A stretch of DNA of 64,000 nucleotides, from assembly GCF_900240245.1 (NCBI RefSeq), contig NZ_OESQ01000001.1, forward strand, positions 1,048,712-1,112,711, given 5' to 3'. The translations under genes were made by a program, and so were the position numbers. Every line of letters starts with the position of its first letter. Positions within the stretch are counted from its first letter, which is position 1. Below are positions 34,545 through 44,363 of the stretch, piece by piece. The notes under the pieces were generated by a model that was given only the letters and a program-made list of their open reading frames with translations, made no database searches and was not told the origin of the DNA. The DNA is from Lachnoclostridium edouardi (lineage in GTDB: Bacteria > Bacillota > Clostridia > Lachnospirales > Lachnospiraceae).

Positions 34545-35617
34545 TACTCTGCCCCTCCTTTTTTCCTGAACACAAATTTATACCGCACAAACAGCTCACA
34601 TCCTAAAATAAAGAATAAAATAACTCCCTGAAGCACGTCCGCGCTGTCTGAGGACAGTCCATACGTAGACTGAACCACGCTGCTTCCCTTTTCCAAAACA
34701 CTGAAGCAGAAAGATACAATAAGGATTACTATAGGATTCAGCTGAGACAGCCAGGCCACAATAATTGCAGTAAATCCTACGCCGCCTGCCACTGCTGTAG
34801 TCAAAGTAATATCAGAGCCTGTTGCCTGAATCATTCCTCCCAGACCACAGACAGCTCCTGACAGAAACATTGTGCGCAGAACAATTTTTCTTACGTTCAT
34901 TCCCGCATATCTGGCTGTATCCTGGCTTTCTCCCACTACTCCGATCTCATATCCCTGTTTAGAATATTTCATATAAATAAATACTAACGCTACCAAAATA
35001 AGAGCAATAATCCAGCCAAACTGAATTCCCAATACTTTATCTAAGGCCGCGTTTTTATCAAATCTGGGAATTTTGGCAAAGCCCTGAGCCGCCTGATCTC
35101 TCCACGGCCCTTCCTGTAAATAAGAAATAATATGGAGAGCAATGTAGTTTAACATTAATGTAAACAAGGTTTCGTTAGTATCAAATTTTGTTTTAAACCA
35201 AGCCGGAATAAAGCCCCACAGGCCTCCTCCTACAATGCCGGCTAAAATCATAACTAAAATTAAAACCCAGTGATTCCAGTCAGAGTGAAACAGAGCAAAA
35301 TAGGATGCAAAAATACCTCCCATAATAATCTGTCCCTCAGCTCCAATATTCCAGAATTTCATTTTAAAGGCCAGGGTAACGCCTAATGAGGAGATCAGAA
35401 GAGGAATCATAATCTTTACTGTTGCCTGAAAAGACATGGCGCTTCTAAAACATCCCTCTATTATCGCTTTATAAATCAACAGAGGATTGTATCCAATGGC
35501 CAGAATAAAAAGTCCTCCTGCTATAATCGCTAAAATAATAGCCTCCAGCCTGAGCACCAGCACTTCCTTTCCCGCCAGCTCTGCTTTTTTTACCACTCGG
35601 ATCAGGGGTTCGTTCAT
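34544..35617 (-). CDS. BMP-type ABC importer permease 1 (NupP/YufP-like)
   Basis: 357 residues, about 9-10 membrane helices, with FKMKFWNIGAEGQIIMGGIFA and ETLFTLMLNYIALHI, the hallmarks of the larger permease in nucleoside (BmpA/Nup) importers. ATGA overlap with the ATPase stop; AGAGGAGG precedes the ATG. Confidence 0.9.
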   Translation of the reverse strand: MNEPLIRVVKKAELAGKEVLVLRLEAIILAIIAGGLFILAIGYNPLLIYKAIIEGCFRSAMSFQATVKIMIPLLISSLGVTLAFKMKFWNIGAEGQIIMGGIFASYFALFHSDWNHWVLILVMILAGIVGGGLWGFIPAWFKTKFDTNETLFTLMLNYIALHIISYLQEGPWRDQAAQGFAKIPRFDKNAALDKVLGIQFGWIIALILVALVFIYMKYSKQGYEIGVVGESQDTARYAGMNVRKIVLRTMFLSGAVCGLGGMIQATGSDITLTTAVAGGVGFTAIIVAWLSQLNPIVILIVSFCFSVLEKGSSVVQSTYGLSSDSADVLQGVILFFILGCELFVRYKFVFRKKGGAE

Positions 35618-37128
35618 GATGCCACCTCCTCTGCTTTTGTACCGGTCATCATCAAACCGATCTCCTCCTTTGTCACATCAGCGGCATTTACTATACCTGT
35701 TACCTGTCCGTGACAAAGCACCATAATACGGTCTGATAATTCTAACAGCACATCCAGATCCTCTCCAATATATACCACTGCCACTCCTTTTTTCTTCTGC
35801 TCATTTAACAAATCATAGACAGTGTAAGAAGAATTAATATCCAAGCCTCTGACCGGATACGCTGTAATCAGCACCTGAGGGCTGGACTCTATTTCACGTC
35901 CCAAAAGTACTTTCTGTACATTTCCTCCTGACATCATTCTAACCGGAGTATCCACGCCTGGAGTGACGATAGAAAGCTCTTTTACCAGACGTTCTGCCTG
36001 GGCTCTGGCAGAGGCCCTTTCAACAAAGAATCCCTTTCCCTTGTTGTAGGTTTTCAACAGCATATTATCTACCATGCCCATAGATGCCACAAGGCCCATT
36101 CCTAAACGATCCTCCGGAACAAAGCTCATGCTGATTCCCAGCTTTATAATTTCAGACGGAGTTTTTCCCACAATATTTTCCTTGTGGTAAAGAATAGCTC
36201 CCTGTTTTGCTTCCATCAGGCCTGTCAATGTCTCGCAAAGCTCTTTTTGACCGCTGCCGGCAACTCCTGCCACTCCCAGAATTTCTCCTGTCTTAATCTC
36301 AAAAGAAACATCGTCTAAAGCCACGGAACCGTCGCTTTTCATTACAGTCAAATCTACTACTTTTAAAATAGACTTTTTGTCAGTTACCTGGGGACGCTGA
36401 ATTTCCAAACTTACGGGACGTCCCACCATCAGCTCTGTCAAAATTTTTTCATTACTTTCCTTTGTATTTACTGTATCAATACTTTTTCCTTTTCTTAAAA
36501 TTGTCACCCTGTCGCTGATGTCTAAAACCTCGTGAAGCTTGTGGGTGATAATAATAATCGCGCAGCCCTGCTCTCTCATTTTTCTCAAAATAGAAAACAG
36601 CTTGTCTGTTTCCTGGGGAGTAAGCACGGCTGTAGGCTCGTCCAAAATCAGAATCTGAGCTCCTCTATATAATACCTTCAGGATTTCAACTGTCTGCTTT
36701 TCGCTGACCGACATGTCGTAAACCTTTTTCTCAGGTTCAATTTCCAGCCCGAAAGAACTGCTGATCTCCTCTATTTTCTTCTTTAATACTTTTGGCTTTA
36801 ATCTTTTCTCTTTTGTGCCCAGAACAATATTGTCCATGGCGCTGAATACATCCACCAGCTTAAAATGCTGATGAATCATACCGATTCCCAAAGCCGCTGA
36901 ATCTACTGGAGAATTAATGGACACTTCCTTTCCTCCAATATGTATGGAACCGGAATCCGGATGATAAATGCCTGAAAGCATATTCATCAGTGTGGTTTTA
37001 CCTGACCCGTTCTCTCCTAAAAGAGCCAGTATTTCTCCGTATCTTACCTGTAAATCAATTTCATCATTGGCAACTACGCTGCCAAACCGTTTTGTAATTT
37101 TCCTGCACTCAATGGCAAAGTTTTCCAT
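35614..37128 (-). CDS. BMP-type ABC importer, double ATP-binding protein (NupO/YufO-like)
   Basis: 504 residues from the ATG at 37128 with AGGAG upstream; a longer in-frame start at 37224 runs through the intergenic hairpin. NBD1: GENGSGKTTLMN, MSVSEKQTVEILK, LILDEPTAVLT. NBD2: GVAGSGQKEL (degenerate Walker A), MSGGNVQKVLLGREI, AYPVRGLDI in place of Walker B. Order of genes and domain asymmetry match nucleoside importers such as B. subtilis NupNOPQ. Confidence 0.9.
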   Translation of the reverse strand: MENFAIECRKITKRFGSVVANDEIDLQVRYGEILALLGENGSGKTTLMNMLSGIYHPDSGSIHIGGKEVSINSPVDSAALGIGMIHQHFKLVDVFSAMDNIVLGTKEKRLKPKVLKKKIEEISSSFGLEIEPEKKVYDMSVSEKQTVEILKVLYRGAQILILDEPTAVLTPQETDKLFSILRKMREQGCAIIIITHKLHEVLDISDRVTILRKGKSIDTVNTKESNEKILTELMVGRPVSLEIQRPQVTDKKSILKVVDLTVMKSDGSVALDDVSFEIKTGEILGVAGVAGSGQKELCETLTGLMEAKQGAILYHKENIVGKTPSEIIKLGISMSFVPEDRLGMGLVASMGMVDNMLLKTYNKGKGFFVERASARAQAERLVKELSIVTPGVDTPVRMMSGGNVQKVLLGREIESSPQVLITAYPVRGLDINSSYTVYDLLNEQKKKGVAVVYIGEDLDVLLELSDRIMVLCHGQVTGIVNAADVTKEEIGLMMTGTKAEEVAS

Positions 37129-37230
37129 ATTGGGTACTCCTGTTTTTCTGATAAAAGACAGAGCTGCAAAAAAGAATAGCAGCCTCCCCGGAATTACTAT
37201 ATTTTGTGGCCTTGCGTTTCGCACGTAACA

Positions 37231-37266
37231 AAATATAGCAGCTCCAGAGGCAAGGCTGCTATTTTT
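37231..37266 (-). terminator. Intergenic hairpin between BMP lipoprotein and ATPase genes
   Basis: ATAGCAGC / GCTGCTAT stem flanked by A4/T4, 12-nt loop, just after the lipoprotein gene on the minus strand. Probably a partial terminator that keeps binding-protein mRNA in excess, as at 28397-28451. Confidence 0.7.
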
Positions 37267-37323
37267 GCAACACTCCCTATGAGGTGGTGATTTCTTTTAT
37301 TTCCTGTTGTCAGTTAGAGACAA

Positions 37324-38535
37324 TTATTTCTCCACTACATTTTTGTAGTACCAGTTCATATTGCCTGTAATGTCAGAGTCTGGCATACTCTTGCCTTCCT
37401 CGCCTACTGTAGTTCCGTCATTGCACTCAATAACGCCGTCAAATACGTCCCACTCGCCGGAAGCCATCTTTTCTTTTGCTTCCTCAATCTTCTCAGCTGT
37501 GCCTTCTGCACACAGATCAGATAATGGAGCGATTGTTACAAGGCCTTCCTTCATTCCGCCGAAGTAGTTTTCTCCGGTCCATGCGCCGTCTATAATAGAC
37601 TGTACAGCCTGTGTGTAGTATACAGACCAATCCCACATTGTAGATGTAAGCACTGCCTTTGGAGCGTCCTTGGACATATCAGAGTTGTAACCTACGCCGA
37701 ATACTCCTGCCGCCTCAGCTGCCAGCTGTGGGTTTGGAGTATCACAGTGCTGTCCGATTACGTCACAGCCTTCTGCGATTAAAGCGTCGGCAGCCTGCTT
37801 CTCGCCCTCTGGGTCAAACCAGCTGTTTGTAACCTTTACATATACCTGGGCATCTGGATTTACAGAAGCCACGCCCATTGCAAATGCGTTGCAGCCGCCT
37901 GTAACCTCTGAATTCTGCTTGCCCATTGCAGCTACATAACCGATTTTGTTGGTTTCTGTCTTCATGCCTGCCGCAATTCCTGTTAAGTATCTGGCCTGGT
38001 AAATTCTTCCAAAGTAGTTGTTAAAGTTTACGCCGTTGCTCTTGTATCCTGTACCGTGGGAAAAAATAACTTCCGGGTACTCTTCTGCCAATGCTTCACA
38101 TGTATCCATGTAGCCCCAGCTGGTTGCAAATATAACGTTGCAGCCCTCTTCAATACAATCTCTGATGGCTGTCTCAATAGCTGTGGCATCTGTGTCGCTG
38201 ATATTATTCTTGCGGATAATCTGGCTGTCGTCCAGACCAAGGGTTTTCTGCATTCCCTGAATTCCTAAATCATGTGTATAAGTATAGCCTGAACCTTCAG
38301 CAGGATCTGTAATATGAACTACGCCGATTTTAAGATCTTCCTTTGCAATAGCCGGCATCACGCCTTCTGCTGCTTTGCTTTCTTCTGCTTCAGCACCCTC
38401 TGTGCCCTCAGCCTGAGCTTCTGTTGTCTGTCCCTCTGTAGCTTGAGCAGTATCATTACCTGCAGAGTTTCCTCCACAAGCGCTGAGAGAGAACACCATT
38501 GCCGCTGCCAGTGCAGCGCTAATAAATTTTCTCAT
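37324..38535 (-). CDS. BMP family (nucleoside-like) substrate-binding lipoprotein
   Basis: 403 residues; lipobox LSAC (Cys20), Thr/Glu/Ala linker, then a BMP/Med domain: LKIGVVHITDPAEGSGYTYTH, VIFATSWGYMDTCEALAEEYPEV, NNYFGRIYQARYLTGIAAG, IGQHCDTPNPQLAAEA. Family members bind purine nucleosides or related ligands. No purine riboswitch or other structured leader was recognised upstream. The neighbouring hydroxyacid dehydrogenase could instead point to a different ligand. Confidence 0.9.
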   Translation of the reverse strand: MRKFISAALAAAMVFSLSACGGNSAGNDTAQATEGQTTEAQAEGTEGAEAEESKAAEGVMPAIAKEDLKIGVVHITDPAEGSGYTYTHDLGIQGMQKTLGLDDSQIIRKNNISDTDATAIETAIRDCIEEGCNVIFATSWGYMDTCEALAEEYPEVIFSHGTGYKSNGVNFNNYFGRIYQARYLTGIAAGMKTETNKIGYVAAMGKQNSEVTGGCNAFAMGVASVNPDAQVYVKVTNSWFDPEGEKQAADALIAEGCDVIGQHCDTPNPQLAAEAAGVFGVGYNSDMSKDAPKAVLTSTMWDWSVYYTQAVQSIIDGAWTGENYFGGMKEGLVTIAPLSDLCAEGTAEKIEEAKEKMASGEWDVFDGVIECNDGTTVGEEGKSMPDSDITGNMNWYYKNVVEK

Positions 38536-38679
38536 AATTTTCCTCCTGATTTTAGCAAAATAGTCATTTTACTACTTGTGTATCGGTGGTATTATCTCAT
38601 TTTTCTACAATTTTTTCAATAGCTTTTCCCATTTCTGCCAATAGTTTTTCCTAATAAGCGTTAATAAGAACCTTGTACT

Positions 38680-40083
38680 CTATTGAATCATTGCGGCAAA
38701 TTTGCTCCAGTAGCCCTGGAAGAACACAAACAATACAATCAGAGGAAGAATGTAGCTTACATATACTCTTACTGCTGCAGGGAATTTTATGCCTTCTCCT
38801 GCATTGGCCTCCGCCAGGAAGTTTTTAAAGCCCCATCCGTAACGGCTGGTACAGAAAGCTAAGTATACCAGACTTCCCAGAGGAAGCAGATTGTTGCTTA
38901 CCAGGAAATCTTCAAAATCCAGCACTGTACTTCCCTCTCCTAAAGGCGCAAAGCCGCTCCACAAGTTAAACCCTAAAACACAGGGAATGGACAGGAGAAT
39001 CACCACAAATATGTTGATGCAAACTGCCTTTTTTACAGAGCAGTTAGTTAAATCCGTGGCAAAGGATACAATATTCTGGAATACTGCAATAACTGTGGAC
39101 ATTGCCGCGAATGCCATAAACAGAAAGAATAAGCTTCCCCAGAAACGGCCTCCGGCCATGTGATTAAATACATTAGGTAATGTAATGAAAATCAAAGACG
39201 GTCCCTGTCCTGCGTCAATGTTGTATGCAAAACACGCCGGGAAAATAATCAGACCTGACATAAAGGCAACAAAGGTGTCCAATACCATAATATTAATAGC
39301 CTCGCCTGTCAAACGCCTTTCTTTTCCAATATAGCTGCCGAAAATGGCGATTGCACCGATTCCAATACTCAGTGTGAAAAAGGCCTGTCCCATAGCTGCA
39401 AATATAGATTCTCCCAGTGAGCGCATACTGAAGGTGCCGTCCGCTTCCTCCATCAGCTTGCCAAAATCAGGCATCAAATAGAATTTCAGGCCGGGACCGC
39501 TGTTTTCCATAAGCACAGAATGACCGGCTAAAACAATAATCAGGGCCAAAAGGAACACCATCATAATTTTTGTGATTCCCTCTACGCCCTTCTGCAGTCC
39601 CATGGCGCAGATTCCAAAACACACCACTACAACCAGAACCATAAAAATTCCCATAATTACAGGATCTGCCAGCATGTTGTTAAACTCTGCCGCGATGCCG
39701 TCTGAATCCAGGCCTGTAAAATCTCCCTTGGCCATTTTACAAAAGTAAAGTATCATCCAGCCGGCCACTGTTGTGTAAAACATCATCAGCAGATAATTGC
39801 CGGCCATGGCAAAATACTTTTCCAGATGCCACTTAGTACCCTTTGGCTCCAGAACGTCAAAGGACAGGGCCGCACTTTTCTGACTGGCCCTGCCTACTGC
39901 AAACTCCATAACAAGAATCGGCAATCCAAGGATCAACAAGAACAGAACATAGATCAGCACAAAAGCCGCTCCGCCATATTCCCCTACAATATAGGGAAAG
40001 CGCCATACATTGCCAAGCCCGATTGCACATCCCGCTGAAATCAGAATAAATCCCAGACGGGAGGAAAATTTTTCTCTTCCCAT
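38680..40083 (-). CDS. Sodium:neurotransmitter symporter (NSS/LeuT family)
   Basis: 467 residues from the ATG at 40083 (AAAAGGAG upstream). About 11-12 membrane helices with the TM1 motif GLGNVWRFPYI that forms the Na+ and substrate sites, and ISAGCAIGLGN preceding it. Prokaryotic relatives carry amino acids (Leu, Trp, Tyr, Met) with Na+. It lies after the spoIIIA operon on the same strand, 71 bp past spoIIIAH, so read-through from the sporulation promoter is possible. Confidence 0.92.
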   Translation of the reverse strand: MGREKFSSRLGFILISAGCAIGLGNVWRFPYIVGEYGGAAFVLIYVLFLLILGLPILVMEFAVGRASQKSAALSFDVLEPKGTKWHLEKYFAMAGNYLLMMFYTTVAGWMILYFCKMAKGDFTGLDSDGIAAEFNNMLADPVIMGIFMVLVVVVCFGICAMGLQKGVEGITKIMMVFLLALIIVLAGHSVLMENSGPGLKFYLMPDFGKLMEEADGTFSMRSLGESIFAAMGQAFFTLSIGIGAIAIFGSYIGKERRLTGEAINIMVLDTFVAFMSGLIIFPACFAYNIDAGQGPSLIFITLPNVFNHMAGGRFWGSLFFLFMAFAAMSTVIAVFQNIVSFATDLTNCSVKKAVCINIFVVILLSIPCVLGFNLWSGFAPLGEGSTVLDFEDFLVSNNLLPLGSLVYLAFCTSRYGWGFKNFLAEANAGEGIKFPAAVRVYVSYILPLIVLFVFFQGYWSKFAAMIQ

Positions 40084-40154
40084 AACAAATCTCCTTTTGT
40101 ATTTTATATACCTTATCATATTTTACAGTAATTTCTAAGATTTGCAAGGGGAAG

Positions 40155-40931
40155 TTACTCCTGTGTGTTCAATAAAGTAATTACAATATTCTCTGCTCCC
40201 ACCTCTGCTTTTCTCTTTACAATATCTTCAATCTGGGCTCTCTGAGGATCGGTGATCTGAGCCGCGTTAATCACCACGTCCACCTTTCCGTCTGTGATGC
40301 TAACTACAGGATCTGCAAATCCTTTTGCCATAAGCAATGTTTCTGCTGCATTTTCCTTTTCAGAAACCTCTGTCATGCGCACCAGATTCTGAATTGCCTG
40401 CTGCTTTGCTGCCTGATCTATTGCCTCATTATTAATAATTTCGTTTAAGGTCTCTTTATTTCTGGCTCTAACCTGCTCTCTGCTTAACTGAACGCCTGCT
40501 ATGTACTCAGATACATTCATACCGCTTGTCAGTACGGCTTCCCCGGGATTTTCCATACCTGCCTGGCTGTCGTCCCCAGTCTCTTCTCCTTCTGCAGAAG
40601 CCAGCTGTTCAGGTTCGCCTGCAGCCACATCAGAGGATACCTGCTCTTGTGCTTCCTCTATATCAGCTGTATTTCCCACCTGATCTACATCATCCATACC
40701 CTCCTCCGGGCTGACGATTTCTGTTAAAGGTCCCTCTGCCATCAGCTGATTTTCCGCCAAAATGTCCTCGTCAGAAATATCCATCATTCCTGCCTCAAAA
40801 ACCTGGTCCCCTGACACTAATTCCTGCTTGCCTGCATAGTTTAAATAGCCTGCTGCAGCGATCATAATAGCCAGGGTCGTAATGATAATCTGATTGCGCC
40901 GAAATAATTTTTTCATATTTTTCATTGTCAT
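40155..40931 (-). CDS. spoIIIAH: Stage III sporulation protein AH
   Basis: 258 residues: one N-terminal membrane helix (about 13-31), a long acidic low-complexity spacer (about 40-140), then the YscJ/FliF-like ring domain (LSREQVRARNKETLNEII; KGFADPVVSITDGKVDVVI). In Bacillus SpoIIIAH spans the inter-membrane gap and meets forespore SpoIIQ. The acidic spacer is longer than in Bacillus. An ATG two codons later has better spacing from GGAG. Last spoIIIA gene. Confidence 0.93.
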   Translation of the reverse strand: MTMKNMKKLFRRNQIIITTLAIMIAAAGYLNYAGKQELVSGDQVFEAGMMDISDEDILAENQLMAEGPLTEIVSPEEGMDDVDQVGNTADIEEAQEQVSSDVAAGEPEQLASAEGEETGDDSQAGMENPGEAVLTSGMNVSEYIAGVQLSREQVRARNKETLNEIINNEAIDQAAKQQAIQNLVRMTEVSEKENAAETLLMAKGFADPVVSITDGKVDVVINAAQITDPQRAQIEDIVKRKAEVGAENIVITLLNTQE

Positions 40932-40940
40932 ACACTCCTT

Positions 40941-41501
40941 CTATTCCACCCGCTTTAATACTCTTATCTTATGCCTTGGGACGTGAAATAATGCTTCCAT
41001 GGCCCCAGAAATTTCTTCTTTTATTACTGGGCTTCCTCCCCCCTCCGCGCTGATTACAATTCCCTGAATTTCCGGCATCAGCTCTTTTTCCACTACAGGG
41101 CCGCCTTCTCCCCCGCTTCCTTCCATTACAGTGCTTTCATTCACCTCCTTTGCCGCTGTCTTTTTTTCTGTGCCATCTGGGGAAGATTCTGCAGTGTCGG
41201 TGGTAGACGTGGATCTGTCTACATGCATCACCTTTTCGCCGGAGGCCTTCAGCACAATCATAACGTCTACTTTTCCCACTCCGTCCACAGTGCTTAATAA
41301 AGCCTTTACCCGATCCTCCATTTGTTTTTCATAAGTTTTTCCGCTGCTGGTCCACTGATTCTGCTGCGTACTTTCCACTGGTTCTCTGGAAGCCGGAACC
41401 TGAGTTTTGTTTGGAGGTATCGCCAGAATTAACAGACATATGCCGGCCGCTGTCACCATCAGCCATTTGTCCCTATCCATTTTTAAATTGAATTTCCACA
41501 T
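40941..41501 (-). CDS. spoIIIAG: Stage III sporulation protein AG
   Basis: 186 residues from ATG 41501 (GGAGG at 6 nt). One membrane helix (about 14-32), then a ring-building domain (VKALLSTVDGVGKVDVMIVLKASG; GIVISAEGGGSPVIKEEIS). Overlaps the 3' end of spoIIIAF by 29 bp. SpoIIIAG forms large rings in the mother-cell membrane feeding-tube channel. Confidence 0.92.
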   Translation of the reverse strand: MWKFNLKMDRDKWLMVTAAGICLLILAIPPNKTQVPASREPVESTQQNQWTSSGKTYEKQMEDRVKALLSTVDGVGKVDVMIVLKASGEKVMHVDRSTSTTDTAESSPDGTEKKTAAKEVNESTVMEGSGGEGGPVVEKELMPEIQGIVISAEGGGSPVIKEEISGAMEALFHVPRHKIRVLKRVE

Positions 41502-42003
41502 ATTGATCCTCCACTTCATAATAATCTGTCAGCTTTCTTCTAAACTCTGCAGTTTCCTCATAGTAATCTGCACTTTTACCTTGAAAAACAGCAGATACTT
41601 GTTTTACTGTTCCAAAATCCTCAGATTCCTGATTCTCCTCTAAATACGGCTGAATCTTTATTACCAAAAGGCCGGCTCCCTCTGCTATTTGCGTCATGTC
41701 CTGGGCCACAGCCTGTTCATACCCGTCAATCAGCTGGCTCAGCCGCTTTTCCTCCGCAGCCTCCAGGCTGCCCTGAAAGTCAGAGGCCTGACTTTGAAAA
41801 GAGTATTCTTCAAAATATCCGGCGATTTTCCCCTCCAGCCCTAACCCTAAAGTGAGAGGCTGTATAACAATTAAAATCATTACCATACCGGCAAACAGCC
41901 TAATGTATTTTTCATATTTTCCGTTAGGCAGAAAATTTTCCAGGGCTGTCATAAAAATTGTAAAGCACACAATATTTTTAACCCACCCGTAAAGAATTTC
42001 CAT
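41473..42003 (-). CDS. spoIIIAF: Stage III sporulation protein AF
   Basis: 176 residues: two N-terminal membrane helices (about 10-55, FTIFMTALENFLPNGKYEKYIRLFAGMVMILIVI) and a small soluble ring-like domain (YYEVEDQYVEIQF). Matches SpoIIIAF in length and order; starts after GGGAGG. Confidence 0.92.
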   Translation of the reverse strand: MEILYGWVKNIVCFTIFMTALENFLPNGKYEKYIRLFAGMVMILIVIQPLTLGLGLEGKIAGYFEEYSFQSQASDFQGSLEAAEEKRLSQLIDGYEQAVAQDMTQIAEGAGLLVIKIQPYLEENQESEDFGTVKQVSAVFQGKSADYYEETAEFRRKLTDYYEVEDQYVEIQFKNG

Positions 42004-42052
42004 TTGACTGCCTCCCTGCCTGCATTTTTATTTTCCTTTTCATATATAAGAC

Positions 42053-43228
42053 TTACCCTGAAAAATATGTGGCGTTTGTGGCGCTGCACACCACTGCTAT
42101 TACTAAAACAAACAGGGCAAAGGAGGATACTACCAGGCGGATTAATATTTTATGTCCTTCAGCCACGGCGCCTAAACAGGATACAAGCCTTTTGTCGCAC
42201 ACCGGCTCCATAGCCGCCGCCGCGCACTGGTACATAAAAGCTAAAAGTAAAAGCTTAATCACAGGAATTAATATCATGGCTGCCAATATAATTACCGCCG
42301 CCACACCCATAGTATTTTTTATAAGAATCCCTGAGCCCAGCACCATTTTCGTCACTACTCCGGCCCCTTTTCCCACTACAGGTACTGCCTCCAGCGCTTT
42401 TTCCAGGGTAGAATTTTTTACTGCATCTACATAGGGAAGAATCATGCCCTGAATCACATTTAAGCCCAGAACTATGCCCATGACTGTTTTCATGCTCCAG
42501 GAAACCACGGTGCGTATTAAGTCAGTCAGTCTGGACAGCATATTTTCCTTTGCCATATGGCCTGCCAGGGAACACAGAAAATATATTTTCATAAGCGGAA
42601 TTAGAATCCTGGCTACCAGCCATTCTACTAAGGTTACTGCTAAAAACATAGATTCATAAAGCACCAGAGACGAGGCGCTGCCTCCTGCAAATGCTACTGC
42701 CAAAAAGTAGGAGGGCATCAACACCTTCATAAACTCCAAAAGGGCCTCCACTGCCTGTCCCGCCAAGGTAATACTGGCAAAAAAGCTGGCTGCCAGGAAT
42801 GTAAACATCAGCATGTATATAGCAAAAAATCCTGTTTCCGAAATACTGCTGGAGGTAAAAATGCTGGAAAAGTTAGTAAAAATAGCTCCTGACAGCCCTA
42901 AAATAATCATCTGAAGCAGCAGCTTTCCGTTGTTTCCCACTCCTCCTGCCAGGGCCTGCCTGAAAGATTGTCCCGCCTGTTCCAGCACCTTTGACACATC
43001 CCCCTGCATCAGAAGAAGCAGCATGTCCGTAAATGAAAAGGGCACTGTCTCTGCTTCCTGGCTGCTTTTGAGAAATGACTCTATCTGGGAGAAATCATAG
43101 TCTGATAAAGCTTCTTCCCCAGGAAGTCCCTCCCCTCCTATTTCCTCTGCAGCCGGAGTATTCATAACAAAAAATCCAGTCAAATTTATAATGCATATCA
43201 AAAAAAATATGATTTTTCCTTTATTCAT
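42053..43228 (-). CDS. spoIIIAE: Stage III sporulation protein AE
   Basis: 391 residues: signal-like N-terminus and about eight membrane helices (LSGAIFTNFSSIFTSSSISETGF; GIVLGLNVIQGMILPYVD; VPVVGKGAGVVTKMVLGSG). The large polytopic component of the SpoIIIA-SpoIIQ channel. Its ATG overlaps the spoIIIAD stop (ATGA). Confidence 0.93.
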   Translation of the reverse strand: MNKGKIIFFLICIINLTGFFVMNTPAAEEIGGEGLPGEEALSDYDFSQIESFLKSSQEAETVPFSFTDMLLLLMQGDVSKVLEQAGQSFRQALAGGVGNNGKLLLQMIILGLSGAIFTNFSSIFTSSSISETGFFAIYMLMFTFLAASFFASITLAGQAVEALLEFMKVLMPSYFLAVAFAGGSASSLVLYESMFLAVTLVEWLVARILIPLMKIYFLCSLAGHMAKENMLSRLTDLIRTVVSWSMKTVMGIVLGLNVIQGMILPYVDAVKNSTLEKALEAVPVVGKGAGVVTKMVLGSGILIKNTMGVAAVIILAAMILIPVIKLLLLAFMYQCAAAAMEPVCDKRLVSCLGAVAEGHKILIRLVVSSFALFVLVIAVVCSATNATYFSG

Positions 43229-43611
43229 GCCATAAACCTCTGTAAGGTTTCCATAAGAGCCAGAAAAATAGGCATACTGACTGCTAAAATAGATAATTTT
43301 CCAAATATTTCTATCTGGGTGCCTATGGCCCCGTACCCTGCATCCTTGCAGATGCCAGAGGCAAATTCCGCTACGTAAGTAATCCCAATCATCTTCAGAA
43401 GCGTGGTTAAATACACCTGATTTACTTTAATGTAAGAAATAATCTTTTCCATGGACTCCATAATAATTTTCAGCTTGCCGATTCCATAGAAAAAGATAAA
43501 AAAAGCCGCCGCCATGATTAAATATGTACTATATTCACTTTTCACCGCTTTCATCTGCACAGCCAGCATAACTGCCGCCAATGCCGCCGCTGCCATGGTC
43601 ATAATCGTCAT
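43225..43611 (-). CDS. spoIIIAD: Stage III sporulation protein AD
   Basis: 128 residues from the ATG at 43611 (GAGGAG at 5 nt; upstream in-frame start rejected). Four hydrophobic segments; KIIMESMEKIISYIKVNQVYLTTLLKMIGITYVAEFASG region typical of SpoIIIAD. Small membrane component of the channel. Confidence 0.92.
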   Translation of the reverse strand: MTIMTMAAAALAAVMLAVQMKAVKSEYSTYLIMAAAFFIFFYGIGKLKIIMESMEKIISYIKVNQVYLTTLLKMIGITYVAEFASGICKDAGYGAIGTQIEIFGKLSILAVSMPIFLALMETLQRFMA

Positions 43612-43627
43612 GCTTACTCCTCTTTTC

Positions 43628-43822
43628 TCACAAGGCAAACAGTTGTTTTACTGTTTCAAACAGCTGATAAATATAGGGGATCAGCCAAAACAGCACTAAA
43701 ATCAGTCCCGCCAGGCTGGTCAGAAAGGCTTGTTCTTCTCTGCCGCTGTGTTTTAGCACCTGGCAGATTATGGACACAAGAATTCCTACAGCTGCAATTT
43801 TAAATATCAGATTGACTCCCAT
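43628..43822 (-). CDS. spoIIIAC: Stage III sporulation protein AC
   Basis: 64 residues from the ATG at 43822 (AGGAGG at 5 nt). Two membrane helices (NLIFKIAAVGILVSIICQVL; LAGLILVLFWLIPYIYQLF). The smallest spoIIIA protein, in the expected place between AB and AD. Confidence 0.92.
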   Translation of the reverse strand: MGVNLIFKIAAVGILVSIICQVLKHSGREEQAFLTSLAGLILVLFWLIPYIYQLFETVKQLFAL

Positions 43823-43832
43823 AAGGTCCTCC

Positions 43833-44363
43833 TTAGCATAAAACAATAATCAGGAAAAATCCTCCTGCCATTCCAAGACTCATACACAGTCTTGATCTTT
43901 CTCTCTGATGTTCTTTTAAATAGGAAATCTCGCCGTCTAGCTGCTGGATATACAGATGAATTGTTTTTTCCTGCATGTCCCTGTCCAGATATCCCAGGTG
44001 TTCCCCGAATTCTCTTAGCTGCTGTCTGTCTGAAGCTGACAAGGGAATTTTCCGCTCCAAACTGTCCACCTCTGCTTTCCAAATATTGTAAAAGGTTTCC
44101 CCATTTCTTTCTGCCAGCCTTTCTGCAGTTTTACAAAACAGATTTCCTAAACAGCATTCTGTTTTTTCTCCCGCCTTTTCAAATGCCTCCTCTAAGGGCG
44201 CTCCCTGATATAAGATTTCCCCTCTCAGAAGCAAAATCATTTTCCTTAAATCTTCTAACAGCTTTCTGTGATCTCTCCACTGTCTGCCCATTGCAACCCC
44301 CAGTCCTGCGGCGCCGGCTCCTGTTAAAAAAATCCCGCTTATTTTTAATAGTCCTTCTATCAT
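43833..44363 (-). CDS. spoIIIAB: Stage III sporulation protein AB
   Basis: 176 residues: hydrophobic N-terminus, central helical bundle (KLLEDLRKMILLLRGEILYQG, typical of SpoIIIAB), C-terminal membrane segment. GspF-like fold in known structures. Overlaps the spoIIIAA stop by four bases. Confidence 0.92.
   Translation of the reverse strand: MIEGLLKISGIFLTGAGAAGLGVAMGRQWRDHRKLLEDLRKMILLLRGEILYQGAPLEEAFEKAGEKTECCLGNLFCKTAERLAERNGETFYNIWKAEVDSLERKIPLSASDRQQLREFGEHLGYLDRDMQEKTIHLYIQQLDGEISYLKEHQRERSRLCMSLGMAGGFFLIIVLC

Noticed and set aside
38536..38679. Purine riboswitch before the BMP importer
   Set aside because: Only 144 bp, and no conserved purine-aptamer core or loop-loop pairing could be recognised by eye.
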